A stretch of 64,000 bases of DNA from assembly GCF_947077765.1 (NCBI RefSeq), contig NZ_CAMTTF010000004.1, positions 1 through 64,000 on the forward strand, written 5' to 3'. The translations under genes and the position numbers were made by a program. Shown in pieces: positions 9,698 to 18,883 of this stretch. This DNA comes from Salinibacter grassmerensis (GTDB lineage: Bacteria > Bacteroidota > Rhodothermia > Rhodothermales > Salinibacteraceae). The notes under the pieces were generated by a model, which was given only the letters and a program-made list of their open reading frames with translations, was not told where the DNA came from and made no database searches. Position 1 is the stretch's first letter, and each line of letters starts with the position of its first letter.

Positions 9698-9964
9698 CTA
9701 CTTTCGGAGCTCCAACTCGTCTCGGATGGTACGGTACCGCTCAATCTCGTTTTCCTGAAGATAATTGAGCAGCCGTCGGCGTTTGCCGACGAGATCAAGG
9801 AGCCCCTGTCGGGTCGAATTGTCGTTGGGGTGCTCCTCGAGGTGCTCCGTCAGGTGCTCAATGCGCTTCGTAAAGATCGCAATTTGCACCTCCGGGGTCC
9901 CCGTGTCGTTAGGTCCGTTGCCGAACCGGTCTACAATGTTCTGTCTCTCTTCGTTGGTAATCAT
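9698..9964 (-). CDS. rpsO: 30S ribosomal protein S15
   Basis: This 88-residue primary 16S rRNA-binding protein of the small subunit has the usual length of 88-89. It contains the conserved TGTPEVQIAIFTKRIEHLTE and GKRRRLLNYLQENEIERYR segments that contact the central-domain helices. The start is the ATG at 9964. It lies between ribF and pnp in the canonical order. A 125-base leader separates it from ribF and could carry the autogenous control site known in other bacteria, but I could not identify a specific fold. Confidence 0.97.
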   Translation of the reverse strand: MITNEERQNIVDRFGNGPNDTGTPEVQIAIFTKRIEHLTEHLEEHPNDNSTRQGLLDLVGKRRRLLNYLQENEIERYRTIRDELELRK

Positions 9965-10089
9965 CGTGCGGTGGAATACCTCTTTAGATTATGCCATGCT
10001 AAAGAAGAAACCGCGACTCCGGTTTGGGTTCGCGGCCGAATGGGCCGAACACCACTTCCGCCCCGGAACGTCAGGACGGTAGCCAGCCG

Positions 10090-11025
10090 CTAGGCCTGTG
10101 TTCGAATAACGGTTCTGCAACGCTCTTCGTCTTCAGAAAGTTGCGCCACCAATGCCTCCGCGGATTCAAACTTCTGTTCGGCCCGCAATCTTTGCAGGAA
10201 CTCAACAGAGAGGAATGATCCGTATAGATCGCCTTCGTAGTCGAGAAGGTGCACCTCAGCGGTGACGTCCATTTCGTCGAACGTGGGTCTGCGCCCGATA
10301 TTCATCATGCCCCCCCACTGGTTCCCATCCGGGAGCGTGACCCGTGTGGCGTAGACTCCAAGGTTTGGGACCAACTTGCGGGCATCTTCGAGCGCGAGAT
10401 TGGCGGTGGGATACCCGAGCTTGCGTCCCCGCCCCTGGCCCCGCGAGACAACGCCGTTGAGCCGATAGGGCCGCCCCAGGCGATCATTGGCCCGCTCAAT
10501 GGCCCCCTCTTCTCTCAGCAGGGACCGGATGCTGCTGGACGACACGACATCGTGATCGACCTCTTGGGGAGGAATGACGTCGACCGAAAAACCGTACTCG
10601 CCGCCGAGCGCCCGAAGGTCCTCCACGTCCCCGGCCCGGTCTTTCCCAAACCGGTGGTCGTAGCCGACCGTGACCTCCTGCACGCCGACTCGGTTCACCA
10701 GCACCTCTTCGACGTACGCCGTGGGGCCAAGCTGTGCGAAGTCGTCCGAAAACGGGACGACCACGAACCGGTCCAGACCAAGGGCTTCCAGCAGGTCCGC
10801 CCGCTCGGCCACGGTCGTCAAGAGCGGAACCTCTTCGTCGTGCACCACGGCTCGTGGGTGCGGATCGAATGACACGAGGGTGCTCGGTCCATTCTGGGCC
10901 TCGGCCCGCTCCTGCAGGTATTCGATGATTGCCTGGTGGCCACGGTGAACGCCGTCGAACGTCCCGACGGTGACGACCGATTCGGGGTCACGGCTGATGG
11001 CGTCCCATCCAATTTCGCGCTTCAT
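10090..11025 (-). CDS. ribF: Bifunctional riboflavin kinase / FAD synthetase
   Basis: This 311-residue enzyme makes FMN and then FAD from riboflavin. The N-terminal adenylyltransferase domain has SVVTVGTFDGVHRGHQAIIE at about 17-36 (the HxGH-type nucleotidyl transfer motif) and the SSSSIRSLLREG-like stretch VVSSSSIRSLLREEGAIERA. The C-terminal flavokinase domain starts near 185 with VVSRGQGRGRKLGYPTANLA, followed by GVYATRV and NIGRRPTF. The start is the ATG at 11025. It is part of the rbfA-to-pnp cluster, but a 458-base gap where truB often lies separates it from rbfA. Confidence 0.95.
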   Translation of the reverse strand: MKREIGWDAISRDPESVVTVGTFDGVHRGHQAIIEYLQERAEAQNGPSTLVSFDPHPRAVVHDEEVPLLTTVAERADLLEALGLDRFVVVPFSDDFAQLGPTAYVEEVLVNRVGVQEVTVGYDHRFGKDRAGDVEDLRALGGEYGFSVDVIPPQEVDHDVVSSSSIRSLLREEGAIERANDRLGRPYRLNGVVSRGQGRGRKLGYPTANLALEDARKLVPNLGVYATRVTLPDGNQWGGMMNIGRRPTFDEMDVTAEVHLLDYEGDLYGSFLSVEFLQRLRAEQKFESAEALVAQLSEDEERCRTVIRTQA

Positions 11026-11483
11026 GGAGAATCGGCTCGTCCTAGGTCAGCGTATTCAGCAGGGCCTGTAAAGTCTAATCGCGCTCTCCCACAGGCTATC
11101 CAGTGGTGGTGCGTACCGGGAATCGAGAGCCCCGCGGGCTTTTTCCCATGAGTTCGGGTTATCGTGAGGAAGAGCGTTCCCATCGGGACCTGTACGATGA
11201 CCTGAGGCAACTTCAAGTCCGAAATCCCACGACGGTCAGTTCGGCCCTGATGCAATGGGGACTCGATGGGGGCCTGTTTGCTCACCACCCGGCAGCGTAG
11301 GCCTGGACGGATCGTTCCGGCCCACGAACACGGTCCTATGGGCGTCGCGATGTGCCCTCTTACTGAGGGGCCCTTCGCGGATTCTGTGGAAGTGCACATG
11401 GACGGCCGGAGGTGGTCGTGAAGCCTACCAGCGTACAGGACCGTTCACGGTAGAGCGCTCGCCCTCTCGGCCAAACACCATGT
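11026..11483. other. Intergenic region where truB would be expected
   Basis: These 458 bases between rbfA and ribF contain no frame resembling TruB (no KPxGxTS or GTLDPxAxGVL-like stretch on the minus strand). A short hairpin AGCCC-CGC-GGGCT at 11128-11140 followed by T5 reads as a plus-strand terminator, but no plus-strand gene precedes it. Otherwise I see nothing. Confidence 0.6.
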
Positions 11484-11882
11484 TCACTCACGATCGTCGG
11501 GAGTACTCTCTCCGTCTTCAAGCCGCCGCTCTCGCTCCTCGCGGATGCGATCAAACAGGTTTTCCATGCGCTTGGCCTCCTCCATCGACTCGTCGTGGAA
11601 GAACTTGAGTTCTGGAATCTCCCGAACCTTGTGCCGAATTCGAGACGCCAGCTGATTCCGGATCTCGTCCGCGAGACTTTCCAACTGCCGGAACGTGGCT
11701 TCTCGCTCTTCAGCGGTGTCTCCCATCACGCTTGCGTGGAGGTACGCAATGGAGAGGTCACCGGTCACTCGAGCCCGGGTAATGGTCACCATCGGCTGGA
11801 GTCGGTCTGCGTATTCGCGTTGTAGGATGCGGGCGACCTCGCGCTGAACGAGCTCCGCAACGCGTTCAGTATATACACTCAT
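11484..11882 (-). CDS. rbfA: 30S ribosome-binding factor A
   Basis: This 132-residue cold-shock and late 30S assembly factor binds near helix 1 of 16S rRNA. The KH-like fold is recognisable: [20 protein letters not shown] at the N-terminus, [20 protein letters not shown] in the middle, and [20 protein letters not shown] near residue 95. The C-terminal tail is charged and slightly longer than usual. The start is the ATG at 11882. It lies 76 bases downstream of infB on the same strand, its usual position. Confidence 0.95.
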   Translation of the reverse strand: MSVYTERVAELVQREVARILQREYADRLQPMVTITRARVTGDLSIAYLHASVMGDTAEEREATFRQLESLADEIRNQLASRIRHKVREIPELKFFHDESMEEAKRMENLFDRIREERERRLEDGESTPDDRE

Positions 11883-11958
11883 GGTGGGCGGGAGGTGGAG
11901 GTGAAACCATCAGAGGACAGAGCCGAGCCACAAACGGCGTCGGGGTGGCGGAACGGAA

Positions 11959-14900
11959 TCAGACCTCAAGCTCCCGTGCCTCCTCGACAATTACGTAGGT
12001 TTCGAGCTCATCCTCGGCCTTCAGGTCGTCGAAGTTCTCGATCGAGAGCCCACACTCGTACCCGCTCTGGACCTCATTGACGTCTTCCTCGAAGCGCTTG
12101 AGCGAACTGATCTCGCCCTCGTACTGCACCACGCCGTCTCGCACGAGGCGCACCTTGTGGTTTCGGCCCACGGTGCCCTCGTTGACGTAGCAGCCCGCCA
12201 CCGTTCCCACGTCGGGCACGCTGAAGGTATCTCGAACCTCGGCGCGGCCCTTCGTCTCTTCACGGCGCTCTGGGGAAAGCAGTCCCTCCAGGGCGTCGCG
12301 GACGTCTTCGATGGCCGCGTAGATCACCGAGTAGGTTCGAATGTCAACGTCCTCGCGCTGAGACGCGTCCCGGGCCCCGGACGTGGGACGTACCTGGAAG
12401 CCAAGGATGATGGCGTCCGATGCGCGGGCCAACATGACATCGCTTTCGGTAATGGCCCCTACGCCGCTGTGAATCACGTTGACCGCCACCTCGTCGGTCT
12501 TCAGCTTCAGAAGGGCGTCCGACAGCGCCTCGACGGATCCGCCCACGTCGGCCTTGATGATGAGGTTGAGCTCGTGGAACTCGCCCTCGGCCATTTGGCG
12601 GCTGACCTGATCGAGCGAAACCTGGCTCTGTCGCCGAAGCTCCTGCTCGCGGTGGATCCGCTGGCGCTCCTGCGCCACATCTCGGGCCTCGCCCTCGTCG
12701 TCCATGACGACGAATTGGTCGCCCACCTCTGGGGAGCCGTCACACCCGAGCACAAGGGCCGGTTGAGAAGGTCCCACTGACTCGATGCGGTTGTCCCGCT
12801 CGTTGAACATTGCACGGACGCTTCCGCTGTGAATCCCGGCCAGGAAGGGGTCGCCCGTTTCGAGGGTGCCGTTCTGGACGAGAACGGTGATCACGTTTCC
12901 GCGCCCCTTCTCCAGGCGGCTCTCGATGATGACGCCGGAGGCCTCCCGGTTGGGGTTGGCCTTCAGCTCCATGATCTCGGACTGCAGAAGGACCTTGTCG
13001 AGCAGCTCGTTGATGCCGTCGCCCGTCTTCGCGGATACCTCGGCGGCCTGAACGTCACCGCCGTACTCCTCCACGAGCACGTTCTGGTCGGCGAGCTCGG
13101 CCCGCACCTTTTCGGCGTCCGCCTCGCGCTTGTCCATCTTATTGATGGCCACCACGATGGGGACGTCGGCGGCCTGGGCGTGGTTGATCGCCTCCTTCGT
13201 CCGTGGCATCACGGAGTCGTCGGCGGCAACAACCAGGATCACGATGTCGGTGGCCTTGGCACCACGAGCACGCATGGCAGTGAAGGCCTCGTGGCCGGGC
13301 GTGTCGAGGAACGCAATGGCCTCGTTGTCGTGGTCGGTGAGCTCCACGTAGTGAGCCCCCACGTGCTGCGTGATGCCTCCCTCCTCTCCAGCCACCACGT
13401 TGGCGTTCCGGACGTAGTCGAGCAGCGAAGTTTTGCCGTGGTCGACGTGGCCCATCACCGTCACCACTGGGGCACGCGGCTCAAGGTCCTCCGGATCGTC
13501 TTCCTCAACCTCAACGGCCTGCGTGTCCCGCTCCGCGACGAATTCGACCTCGTAGCCGTACTCGTCGGCGACAAACTCGATCGTCTCGGTATCGAGGCGC
13601 TGGTTGATAGACACCATCATGCCCGCGTCGAACAGCGTGTCGATCACGTCACTCACGGGCTCCCCGATCAGGTTCGCGAGTTCGCCGGTCGTGACGAACT
13701 CGGTCACCTCGAGGATATTCTCCTGCTCACGCTTGCGCTCTCGCCGGCGCTGACGCTCTTCCTCGTGGCGCTTGCGGCGGCGACGGCGGCGACGTTGACG
13801 CTCGCGGCTAGCGCCCTGCTCCAGTTCCTGAAGCGTCTCTTGAAGCGTCTGCTCGATGTCTTCCTCGTCGGGGCCACCGCCGCCCTTCTGCTTCTTGCTC
13901 TTGTTCTTGTTGCTCCTTTTGTTCTTTTTGCTCTTTTTACTTTTATTCTTGATTTTATCTTTGTTCTTATCTTTCTCTTTTTGCTTGCGCTTGCGCTTAC
14001 GCTCAGGGCGCTGAAGCTGATCGCTGTCCATCTTGCCAACCACGCTGGGCCCCTTGAGGCGGTAGCGCCCGGCCTTGAGCGTCTCCCCGTCTTCTTCCGC
14101 GTCGTCGCCCGCCGCGTCGGCAGAGTCATCTGCCTCATCTGTGTCGGCGGCCTCATCTGTGTCGGCGGCCTCATCTGTATCGGAGGTCCCATCTTCAGGC
14201 TCCGCAGACTCTTCCGAGGCCTCTGTGTCTTCCTCAGAGGTGGGTTCGTCTGCCGCGTCGGTCGGTTCTGTCTCCTGATCGGGAGTCGACGCTTCCGCCG
14301 TCCCCTCGGCCGACGCCTCGGACTCCTCCTCGGCCGGTTCGGACGCAGTGGCCTCGTCCTCAACGTCATCCGCGACATCTGTCTCTTTCGCCTCTGCGGC
14401 CTCCGCATCAGCGGCCTCTGCATCAGCGGCCTCTGCATCAGCGGCCTCTGCATCAGCGGCCTCCGTGTCAGCAGTCTCCGTGTCAGGGGCCTCTTCAGCA
14501 ACCTCTTCCTCCGAGGTCGCCGCCTCGACTTCCGGTTCCTGCTCGTCGTCAGCTGCTGATCCTTCCCCCTCGTCGGCCTCGTCGACAGAAACGGTCTCTT
14601 CATCCGACGACACCTTATCGGCGGGCTCGTCGACGGGCACATCCTCCCCGGAATGCTCCGCTTCATCTTCTGCGGGGGGCTCAGTCTCCGAGGTGGCCTC
14701 TTCTTTCTGAGAGGCATGCGGCTCCGCGTCGCCTGAGGCCTGTGGCTCCTCCTCCACGACAGTGGACTCCGGGTCTTCTGCCTCTTCAGCGGTAGACTCC
14801 GGCTCGGCCTCCTGCTCCTCATCGAGGGTGGCCACTTCATCCCGCTCCGGACCGCTGTCGTCGTCCTCCGAGCGAAGTTCTCGGATGCGGGCGGCCACCT

Positions 14901-15099
14901 CTGCGTCATCGGCGTACTCCTCCCGCAGGACGAGATACGCCTCCTCGTCAACAATCTTCGCGTTGAGGCCAGATCCGGAGAGGGCTTCTTCGTAGCCCTC
15001 ATTTTCCAGAAACTCTACCACGCGGTCTTCGGAAACATTTAGCTCCCGAACGACCTGAAAGAGTTTCTTCGCTTGGAAGTCTTTCGTCTTAGTTGCCAT
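11959..15099 (-). CDS. infB: Translation initiation factor IF-2 with very long acidic N-terminus
   Basis: The 1046-residue GTPase places initiator tRNA on the 30S subunit. An IF2_N-like segment comes first ([20 protein letters not shown]). About 300 residues of Glu/Asp/Ala-rich low-complexity sequence follow, including pentapeptide repeats of the DAEAA type, then a Lys/Asn-rich block at about 370-400 and an Arg-rich block near 430-450. A second IF2_N domain at about 460 precedes the G domain near 543 ([20 protein letters not shown], then DTPGHEAF and NKMD). Domains II, III and the fMet-tRNA-binding C2 domain complete it. The length is well above the 700-900 typical of the family because of the N-terminal expansion, which fits halophilic acidification. 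The start is the ATG at 15099. Confidence 0.97.
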   Translation of the reverse strand: MATKTKDFQAKKLFQVVRELNVSEDRVVEFLENEGYEEALSGSGLNAKIVDEEAYLVLREEYADDAEVAARIRELRSEDDDSGPERDEVATLDEEQEAEPESTAEEAEDPESTVVEEEPQASGDAEPHASQKEEATSETEPPAEDEAEHSGEDVPVDEPADKVSSDEETVSVDEADEGEGSAADDEQEPEVEAATSEEEVAEEAPDTETADTEAADAEAADAEAADAEAADAEAAEAKETDVADDVEDEATASEPAEEESEASAEGTAEASTPDQETEPTDAADEPTSEEDTEASEESAEPEDGTSDTDEAADTDEAADTDEADDSADAAGDDAEEDGETLKAGRYRLKGPSVVGKMDSDQLQRPERKRKRKQKEKDKNKDKIKNKSKKSKKNKRSNKNKSKKQKGGGGPDEEDIEQTLQETLQELEQGASRERQRRRRRRRKRHEEERQRRRERKREQENILEVTEFVTTGELANLIGEPVSDVIDTLFDAGMMVSINQRLDTETIEFVADEYGYEVEFVAERDTQAVEVEEDDPEDLEPRAPVVTVMGHVDHGKTSLLDYVRNANVVAGEEGGITQHVGAHYVELTDHDNEAIAFLDTPGHEAFTAMRARGAKATDIVILVVAADDSVMPRTKEAINHAQAADVPIVVAINKMDKREADAEKVRAELADQNVLVEEYGGDVQAAEVSAKTGDGINELLDKVLLQSEIMELKANPNREASGVIIESRLEKGRGNVITVLVQNGTLETGDPFLAGIHSGSVRAMFNERDNRIESVGPSQPALVLGCDGSPEVGDQFVVMDDEGEARDVAQERQRIHREQELRRQSQVSLDQVSRQMAEGEFHELNLIIKADVGGSVEALSDALLKLKTDEVAVNVIHSGVGAITESDVMLARASDAIILGFQVRPTSGARDASQREDVDIRTYSVIYAAIEDVRDALEGLLSPERREETKGRAEVRDTFSVPDVGTVAGCYVNEGTVGRNHKVRLVRDGVVQYEGEISSLKRFEEDVNEVQSGYECGLSIENFDDLKAEDELETYVIVEEARELEV
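14133..14186 (-). repeat. 18-bp tandem repeat in infB, three units
   Basis: The plus-strand unit CCTCATCTGTGTCGGCGG occurs at 14133-14150 and 14151-14168, with a variant at 14169-14186. It encodes repeated acidic DEAADT-type hexapeptides in the IF-2 linker. Confidence 0.85.
14396..14485 (-). repeat. 15-bp tandem repeat in infB, six units
   Basis: The plus-strand unit GCGGCCTCTGCATCA is repeated from 14396 to 14485. Units 2-4 are identical, unit 1 differs at one base, and units 5-6 are diverged. It encodes DAEAA pentapeptides on the minus strand. It is an in-frame coding minisatellite likely to vary in copy number by slippage. Confidence 0.9.
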
Positions 15100-15130
15100 A
15101 TGGCAATCGGTTGTTGCTCAGACTCACTAC

Positions 15131-15160
15131 AAAAACGACCGCCGGAGTCGTCTCCGGCGG
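15131..15160 (-). terminator. Intrinsic terminator between nusA and infB
   Basis: CCGCCGGAG at 15139-15147 and CTCCGGCGG at 15152-15160 form a perfect 9-bp GC-rich stem with the loop TCGT. On the minus strand the stem is followed after three bases by a run of five T (A5 at 15131-15135). It sits just after the nusA stop and before the infB ATG, inside the operon. Confidence 0.8.
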
Positions 15161-15169
15161 CATGAGCAG

Positions 15170-16810
15170 TTAGGATCGAACCTCCGGCTCTTCTGGGGTC
15201 GACTCCGTTTCCTGCTGCTCTTCAGAAGGGTGTTGGGGAATCTCGTCATCGTCAGCCTCTTCGTCGCCTTCATCCTTCACCGCGTCGTCCTCGTCGATGT
15301 GCTCGGGCGCATCCGTGGGCGTCTCGTCAGCGGCCGGGTCTTCCGCATCCGAGTCGGGGGCCGGCGCGTCGACCTCCGGCTGTTCGTCGTCCGGCTGTTC
15401 GTCGTCCGCATCGCCCGAAGTCTCCGCGTCAGCGGAATCGGACGGGCTGGCAGAAGACGCGTTTGCCTCGGTCGATGCCTCGCCGGGCACGGTGCCGTCC
15501 GTATCGGTCGCCTCCGCCGTCTGTACCGTGAATCGCCCCTGCCGAATCGACTCGATGATGCCGGGTCCCTTCTCGAATTCAGTCTCGATGATCTCCAGCA
15601 CCTGCTTGGCGGTGTCGCGGTCAAGGTCGGCGCGCCGCGCCAGCGCATCCGCCGACAATTCGAGCACGGCCTTTCCGGTATCGCACCCAATTCGCTTCAG
15701 CTTCCCAATGGTTTCTTCTGTAAGTTCATCGCCAAACTGCTCGATGTCAATGTCTTCCTCATCCGCCGGAATTTCGCGGTAGACATCGATTTCGTACCCG
15801 GTCAACTGCGAGGCAAGCTTGATGTTGACACCACGCTTGCCGATCGCTTGACTGACCTCGTCTGCCGGCACTTCCACGCGAGATCGCGGGGGCTCCTCAT
15901 CCTGATTTAGGGACACGTTCGTCGGCTCGGCCGGCGACAGAGCCCGGGCGATGAGCTCTTGGGGATCGTCGGACCACTGCATCACGTCGATGTTCTCGTC
16001 GGAGAGCTCCCGGACAACGGCGTTGATCCGGACGCCCTTGACACCCACGCACGCGCCCACAGGGTCCACCTTTTCATCGTGGCTCTCGACCGCCACCTTG
16101 GCGCGGTCTCCAGGAATCCGGGCCACCTTCTTGATCTCAACGATGCCGTCGTGCACCTCCGGCACCTCCACTTCGAAGAGGCGCTCCATGAAGACCGGGG
16201 AGGTGCGGCTTACCACAACCTGTGGATCACTTCCGGCATCGCGCCGCACTTCTTTGACGACAGTGCGGAGCATGTTGCCCTTCCGGTAGTGGTCCCCCGG
16301 AATTTGTTCGTCGCGCGGCAGCACGAGCTCGGTGTCTTCGTGCATCAAAAGCGTCTCGTGGCGACGAACCTGATAGATTTCCCCGACGACAATTTCCCCA
16401 ATGAGCTCCGTGTACTCCTGGTAGACCTGTTCCTTTTCAATGTCACGGATCCGCTGGCGAAAGGTCTGCCGCGCGGTCATCACCGCCCGCCGTCCAAACT
16501 CGCTGACGTCTAGGCCGCCGGCCACCTCGTCACCAACCGCGAAGCCGTCGTCAATCTCCTGGGCCTCGGACTCCTTGATTTGAGTCACCGGGTCTTCCAC
16601 CTCCCAGTCCCCGACGACCTCTTGGATGTGGAGGATCTGGATGTCCCCCTGCTTCGGATTGAAAATGATCTCGAAGGCTTCGTCCGATCCGTATCGCTTG
16701 CGAAGCATCGCGCGGAACACGTCCTCCACGATGATCTGCAGCGTGTCCCGGTCCATATCCTTCGACCGGGCTATTTCCCCAAATGAGGAGATCAGGTCTT
16801 CGCTTCGCAT
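15170..16810 (-). CDS. nusA: Transcription termination/antitermination factor NusA
   Basis: This 546-residue RNA polymerase-binding factor controls pausing, termination and antitermination. The N-terminal polymerase-binding domain covers about 1-128. An S1 domain follows (GEIVVGEIYQVRRHETLLMH, about 138-200), then two KH domains (DPVGACVGVKGVRINAVVRE near 250; VSQAIGKRGVNIKLASQLTG near 323). A helix-hairpin-helix-like stretch lies near 390-425. The last 110 or so residues are an Asp/Glu/Pro-rich tail with repeated DDEQP units, beyond the usual Bacteroidota length. The start is the ATG at 16810. It follows rimP by 66 bases and precedes infB across an intrinsic terminator. Confidence 0.96.
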   Translation of the reverse strand: MRSEDLISSFGEIARSKDMDRDTLQIIVEDVFRAMLRKRYGSDEAFEIIFNPKQGDIQILHIQEVVGDWEVEDPVTQIKESEAQEIDDGFAVGDEVAGGLDVSEFGRRAVMTARQTFRQRIRDIEKEQVYQEYTELIGEIVVGEIYQVRRHETLLMHEDTELVLPRDEQIPGDHYRKGNMLRTVVKEVRRDAGSDPQVVVSRTSPVFMERLFEVEVPEVHDGIVEIKKVARIPGDRAKVAVESHDEKVDPVGACVGVKGVRINAVVRELSDENIDVMQWSDDPQELIARALSPAEPTNVSLNQDEEPPRSRVEVPADEVSQAIGKRGVNIKLASQLTGYEIDVYREIPADEEDIDIEQFGDELTEETIGKLKRIGCDTGKAVLELSADALARRADLDRDTAKQVLEIIETEFEKGPGIIESIRQGRFTVQTAEATDTDGTVPGEASTEANASSASPSDSADAETSGDADDEQPDDEQPEVDAPAPDSDAEDPAADETPTDAPEHIDEDDAVKDEGDEEADDDEIPQHPSEEQQETESTPEEPEVRS

Positions 16811-16876
16811 AATCCGTCTCGTCCTGTGAAGAAGTAAGTCCGCGTAGCCCGCCGCGTCCGCCCCGGCGCCCCTTAC

Positions 16877-17359
16877 TCACCAGGGCAATTCAATCCGTGC
16901 CTGGGTAATGATTGTATATGGCAGTTGAAGGCGCTCCGTAGAAGGAAGCTCCAGCTCAATCTCATCGTCGTCTGCGTCCGTCAAATCCCCGACCACGATC
17001 TCTTCGTTGCCGTCGCTTTCGAATCGTACACGCAAGGTGCGGCCAACGTTCTTCCGATACTGCGCCGGCATCGTCAAAGGACGCTTAATCCCGGGCGAGG
17101 AGAGCTCCAACTTGTAGCTCCCATCCACCACGTCCTCTACGTCGAGTAGAAATCCGATCTCTTTGCTAATGAGTGCAAGGTCATCGTGGCCCACCTCGTT
17201 CTCGGAGTCAATGTACACTTCCACAACCCGTGTCCCCTTGTGCCCTCGCACCTCCACGTCCACCAGGAAGTAGTCGGTTCCGACGATGACCTCTTCGGTC
17301 AGTCCGGAAACCCGATCGGCGAGGCGTTGCTGCGTATGGTTCACGAATGCAATCGTCAA
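16877..17359 (-). CDS. rimP: Ribosome maturation factor RimP
   Basis: This protein of about 160 residues is needed for 30S maturation. Conserved stretches are DYFLVDVEVRGHKGTRVVEV near 29-48, then DSENEVGHDDLALISKEIG, and DGSYKLELSSPGIKRPLT at about 82, where the SSPG.xRPL motif is the family hallmark. No ATG opens the frame: the longest version starts with TTG at 17359, and a GTG at 17344 is an equally good alternative. It is first in the rimP-nusA-infB-rbfA cluster. A terminator lies upstream, so its promoter should be between 17360 and about 17475. Confidence 0.93.
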   Translation of the reverse strand: MTIAFVNHTQQRLADRVSGLTEEVIVGTDYFLVDVEVRGHKGTRVVEVYIDSENEVGHDDLALISKEIGFLLDVEDVVDGSYKLELSSPGIKRPLTMPAQYRKNVGRTLRVRFESDGNEEIVVGDLTDADDDEIELELPSTERLQLPYTIITQARIELPW

Positions 17360-17478
17360 GTGTCCAAAAGCACATAGTGCAAAAAAGCGCCCGGCCCGAC
17401 AGGCGGGACGAACGCCGTGTGCGGCTCAGGATCACCGAGCCGCCCCTCAATCTTCGGATGTCCGCAGACATCAGTACA

Positions 17479-17505
17479 AAAAGGTGGCGTCGGAGGCCAC
17501 CTTTT
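17479..17505 (-). terminator. Rho-independent terminator after prfB
   Basis: AAAAGGTGGC at 17479-17488 pairs perfectly with GCCACCTTTT at 17496-17505 around a 7-base loop. On the minus strand the stem ends in a T5 run. It separates prfB from rimP. Confidence 0.85.
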
Positions 17506-17634
17506 CGCGCTGTTTTCTAGCGGACCACGAAATACGTGTGTCAAAACATTGCAACGTTGGCCCCCATCCGATGTTTCTGCGCGTCCGTCCGCCTCTCCTC
17601 GGGCTTCCCCGGGCCAGTTTGCATGAGGACCAGC

Positions 17635-18772
17635 CTACACCGGAGACGTATCCCGGTCTTTCTTTCCCTTCAGGAGGTAGGCCTTAATGAACGGATCCAG
17701 CTTCCCTTCCAGGACGGCCTCCGCGTCGCTCCGCTTGGTTTCCGTCCGGTGGTCGTTCACCATTTTGTAGGGGTGTAGCACGTACGAGCGAATCTGGCTG
17801 CCCCATTCGATACTCTTTTTTGAGCTCTCAAGCCGTTCCTTTTCTTCTTCTCGGAGCTGCCGCTCCGCCTGATAGATGCGACTCTTGAGCATCTCACGGG
17901 CACGGCGGCGGTTTTGGTGCTGACTTCGCTCTTGGGTGCACGCGGCCCGGACGGTGGTTTCCTCGCCGTTGGACAGAGTGCCCGTCCAAATCAAACGGAC
18001 GCCCGTTTCCACCTTGTTGACGTGTTGCCCTCCCTTGCCGCCGGACCGAAAGGTCTGGAGCTCAATCTCACCCTCACTTAAGTCCACCCCGATGCTATCA
18101 TCGACCTCGGGGTAGACGAAGACGCTCGCGAATGAGGTGTGGCGGCGACTGTCGGCATCGAAGGGGGAGATCCGCACCAGTCGATGAACACCGGTCTCGC
18201 TTTTGAGGCGGCCGTAGGCGTGTCGTCCCTGCACGTTCAAGGTCGCGCTTTTGATGCCCGCCTCCTCCCCGGACTGCTGGTGGACGAGTTCTATATCGCA
18301 CCCCTGGTCTTCAGCCCATCGCATGTACATGCGGAGCAACATTTCTGCCCAGTCCTGCCCTTCGGTGCCTCCGGCGCCAGGGTTGATCTCGACAATGGCG
18401 TCTCGCTCATCGTCGGGATCGTCGAGAAGGCTCTCCAGCTCCAACCGGTCGAGCTTCTGTTCGAGCTTCGATGCCTCCGCGGCAATCTCGTCCGACATGT
18501 CCTCCCCCTCCTCTTCGGAGAGAAGTTGGAGCGTCTCGATGTCTTCGGCCTGTTCCTTGACGTCCTCCCATGCCTCAATCCATTCTTCTTCCCGGGCAAT
18601 TCGCTTTTCGATCTCGCGGGCTCGATCTGGGTCGTCCCAAAAGTCGGGATCCATCCGCTCTTGGTTCAGCTCTTCGACGGTCATGCGGCGACCGTCTACG
18701 TCAAAGATAGCCCCCGAGCGCCTCCACGCGCTCAGCTAGCTGTTCAAGGTCTTCGTCCGAATACGACTTCAT
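17635..18772 (-). CDS. prfB: Peptide chain release factor 2, expressed by programmed +1 frameshift
   Basis: RF2 recognises UGA and UAA stop codons. The reading begins at the ATG at 18772 (MKSYSDEDLEQLAERVEALG), runs 23 codons and meets an in-frame TGA at 18701-18703. A +1 shift at CTT TGA C continues as LDVDGRRMTVEELNQERMD and on to 17635, giving about 378 residues in total. The main part has GINPGAGG-like EINPGAGGTEGQDWAEMLLR, the SPF tripeptide (RISPFDADSRRHTSF) that reads UGA, and the GGQ catalytic loop in RSGGKGGQHVNKVETGVRL. The length after the shift matches RF2. The downstream frame alone (from 18684) would lack the N-terminus. It is followed by a terminator and preceded by a class I aminotransferase gene. 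Confidence 0.95.
18700..18716 (-). promoter_or_regulatory. prfB +1 frameshift site
   Basis: On the minus strand the site reads GGGGGC TAT CTT TGA C. The slippery CTT at 18704-18706 is followed by the TGA stop at 18701-18703 and then C. A purine-rich, Shine-Dalgarno-like G run lies just upstream. This is the classical autoregulatory RF2 frameshift signal: low RF2 slows termination at UGA and favours the shift. The G run is one base further from CTT than in the Escherichia coli site. Confidence 0.92.
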
Positions 18773-18883
18773 GGTAGGAAGGAGAGATTTTGCAAAGAAT
18801 GAACCGGGCTCCCGTCTTCTCATCCGCGGAAGCTACAACAGCCCGAAGCGGGTTGTTTCTCTGGGACGACTTGGGAAGGGCCG

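Noticed and set aside
11128-11144. Hairpin AGCCC-CGC-GGGCT with T5 as a terminator
   Set aside because: The stem is only 5 bp and it is oriented for plus-strand transcription where no plus-strand gene precedes it.
11022-11399. Minus-strand frame as a truB remnant
   Set aside because: No TruB motif could be recognised in its translation.
14396-14485. Direct repeats resembling a short CRISPR-like or satellite array
   Set aside because: Units are contiguous, in frame and code for DAEAA in IF-2; there are no spacers.
12829-14559. 576-codon plus-strand open frame
   Set aside because: Antisense to infB; its product is a Leu/Val/Gly/Arg-rich mirror of the acidic repeats with no domain.
18837-18857. 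Hairpin AACAGCCCG / CGGGTTGTT between the aminotransferase and prfB
   Set aside because: Contains a wobble pair and no T-run on the minus strand where termination would be needed.
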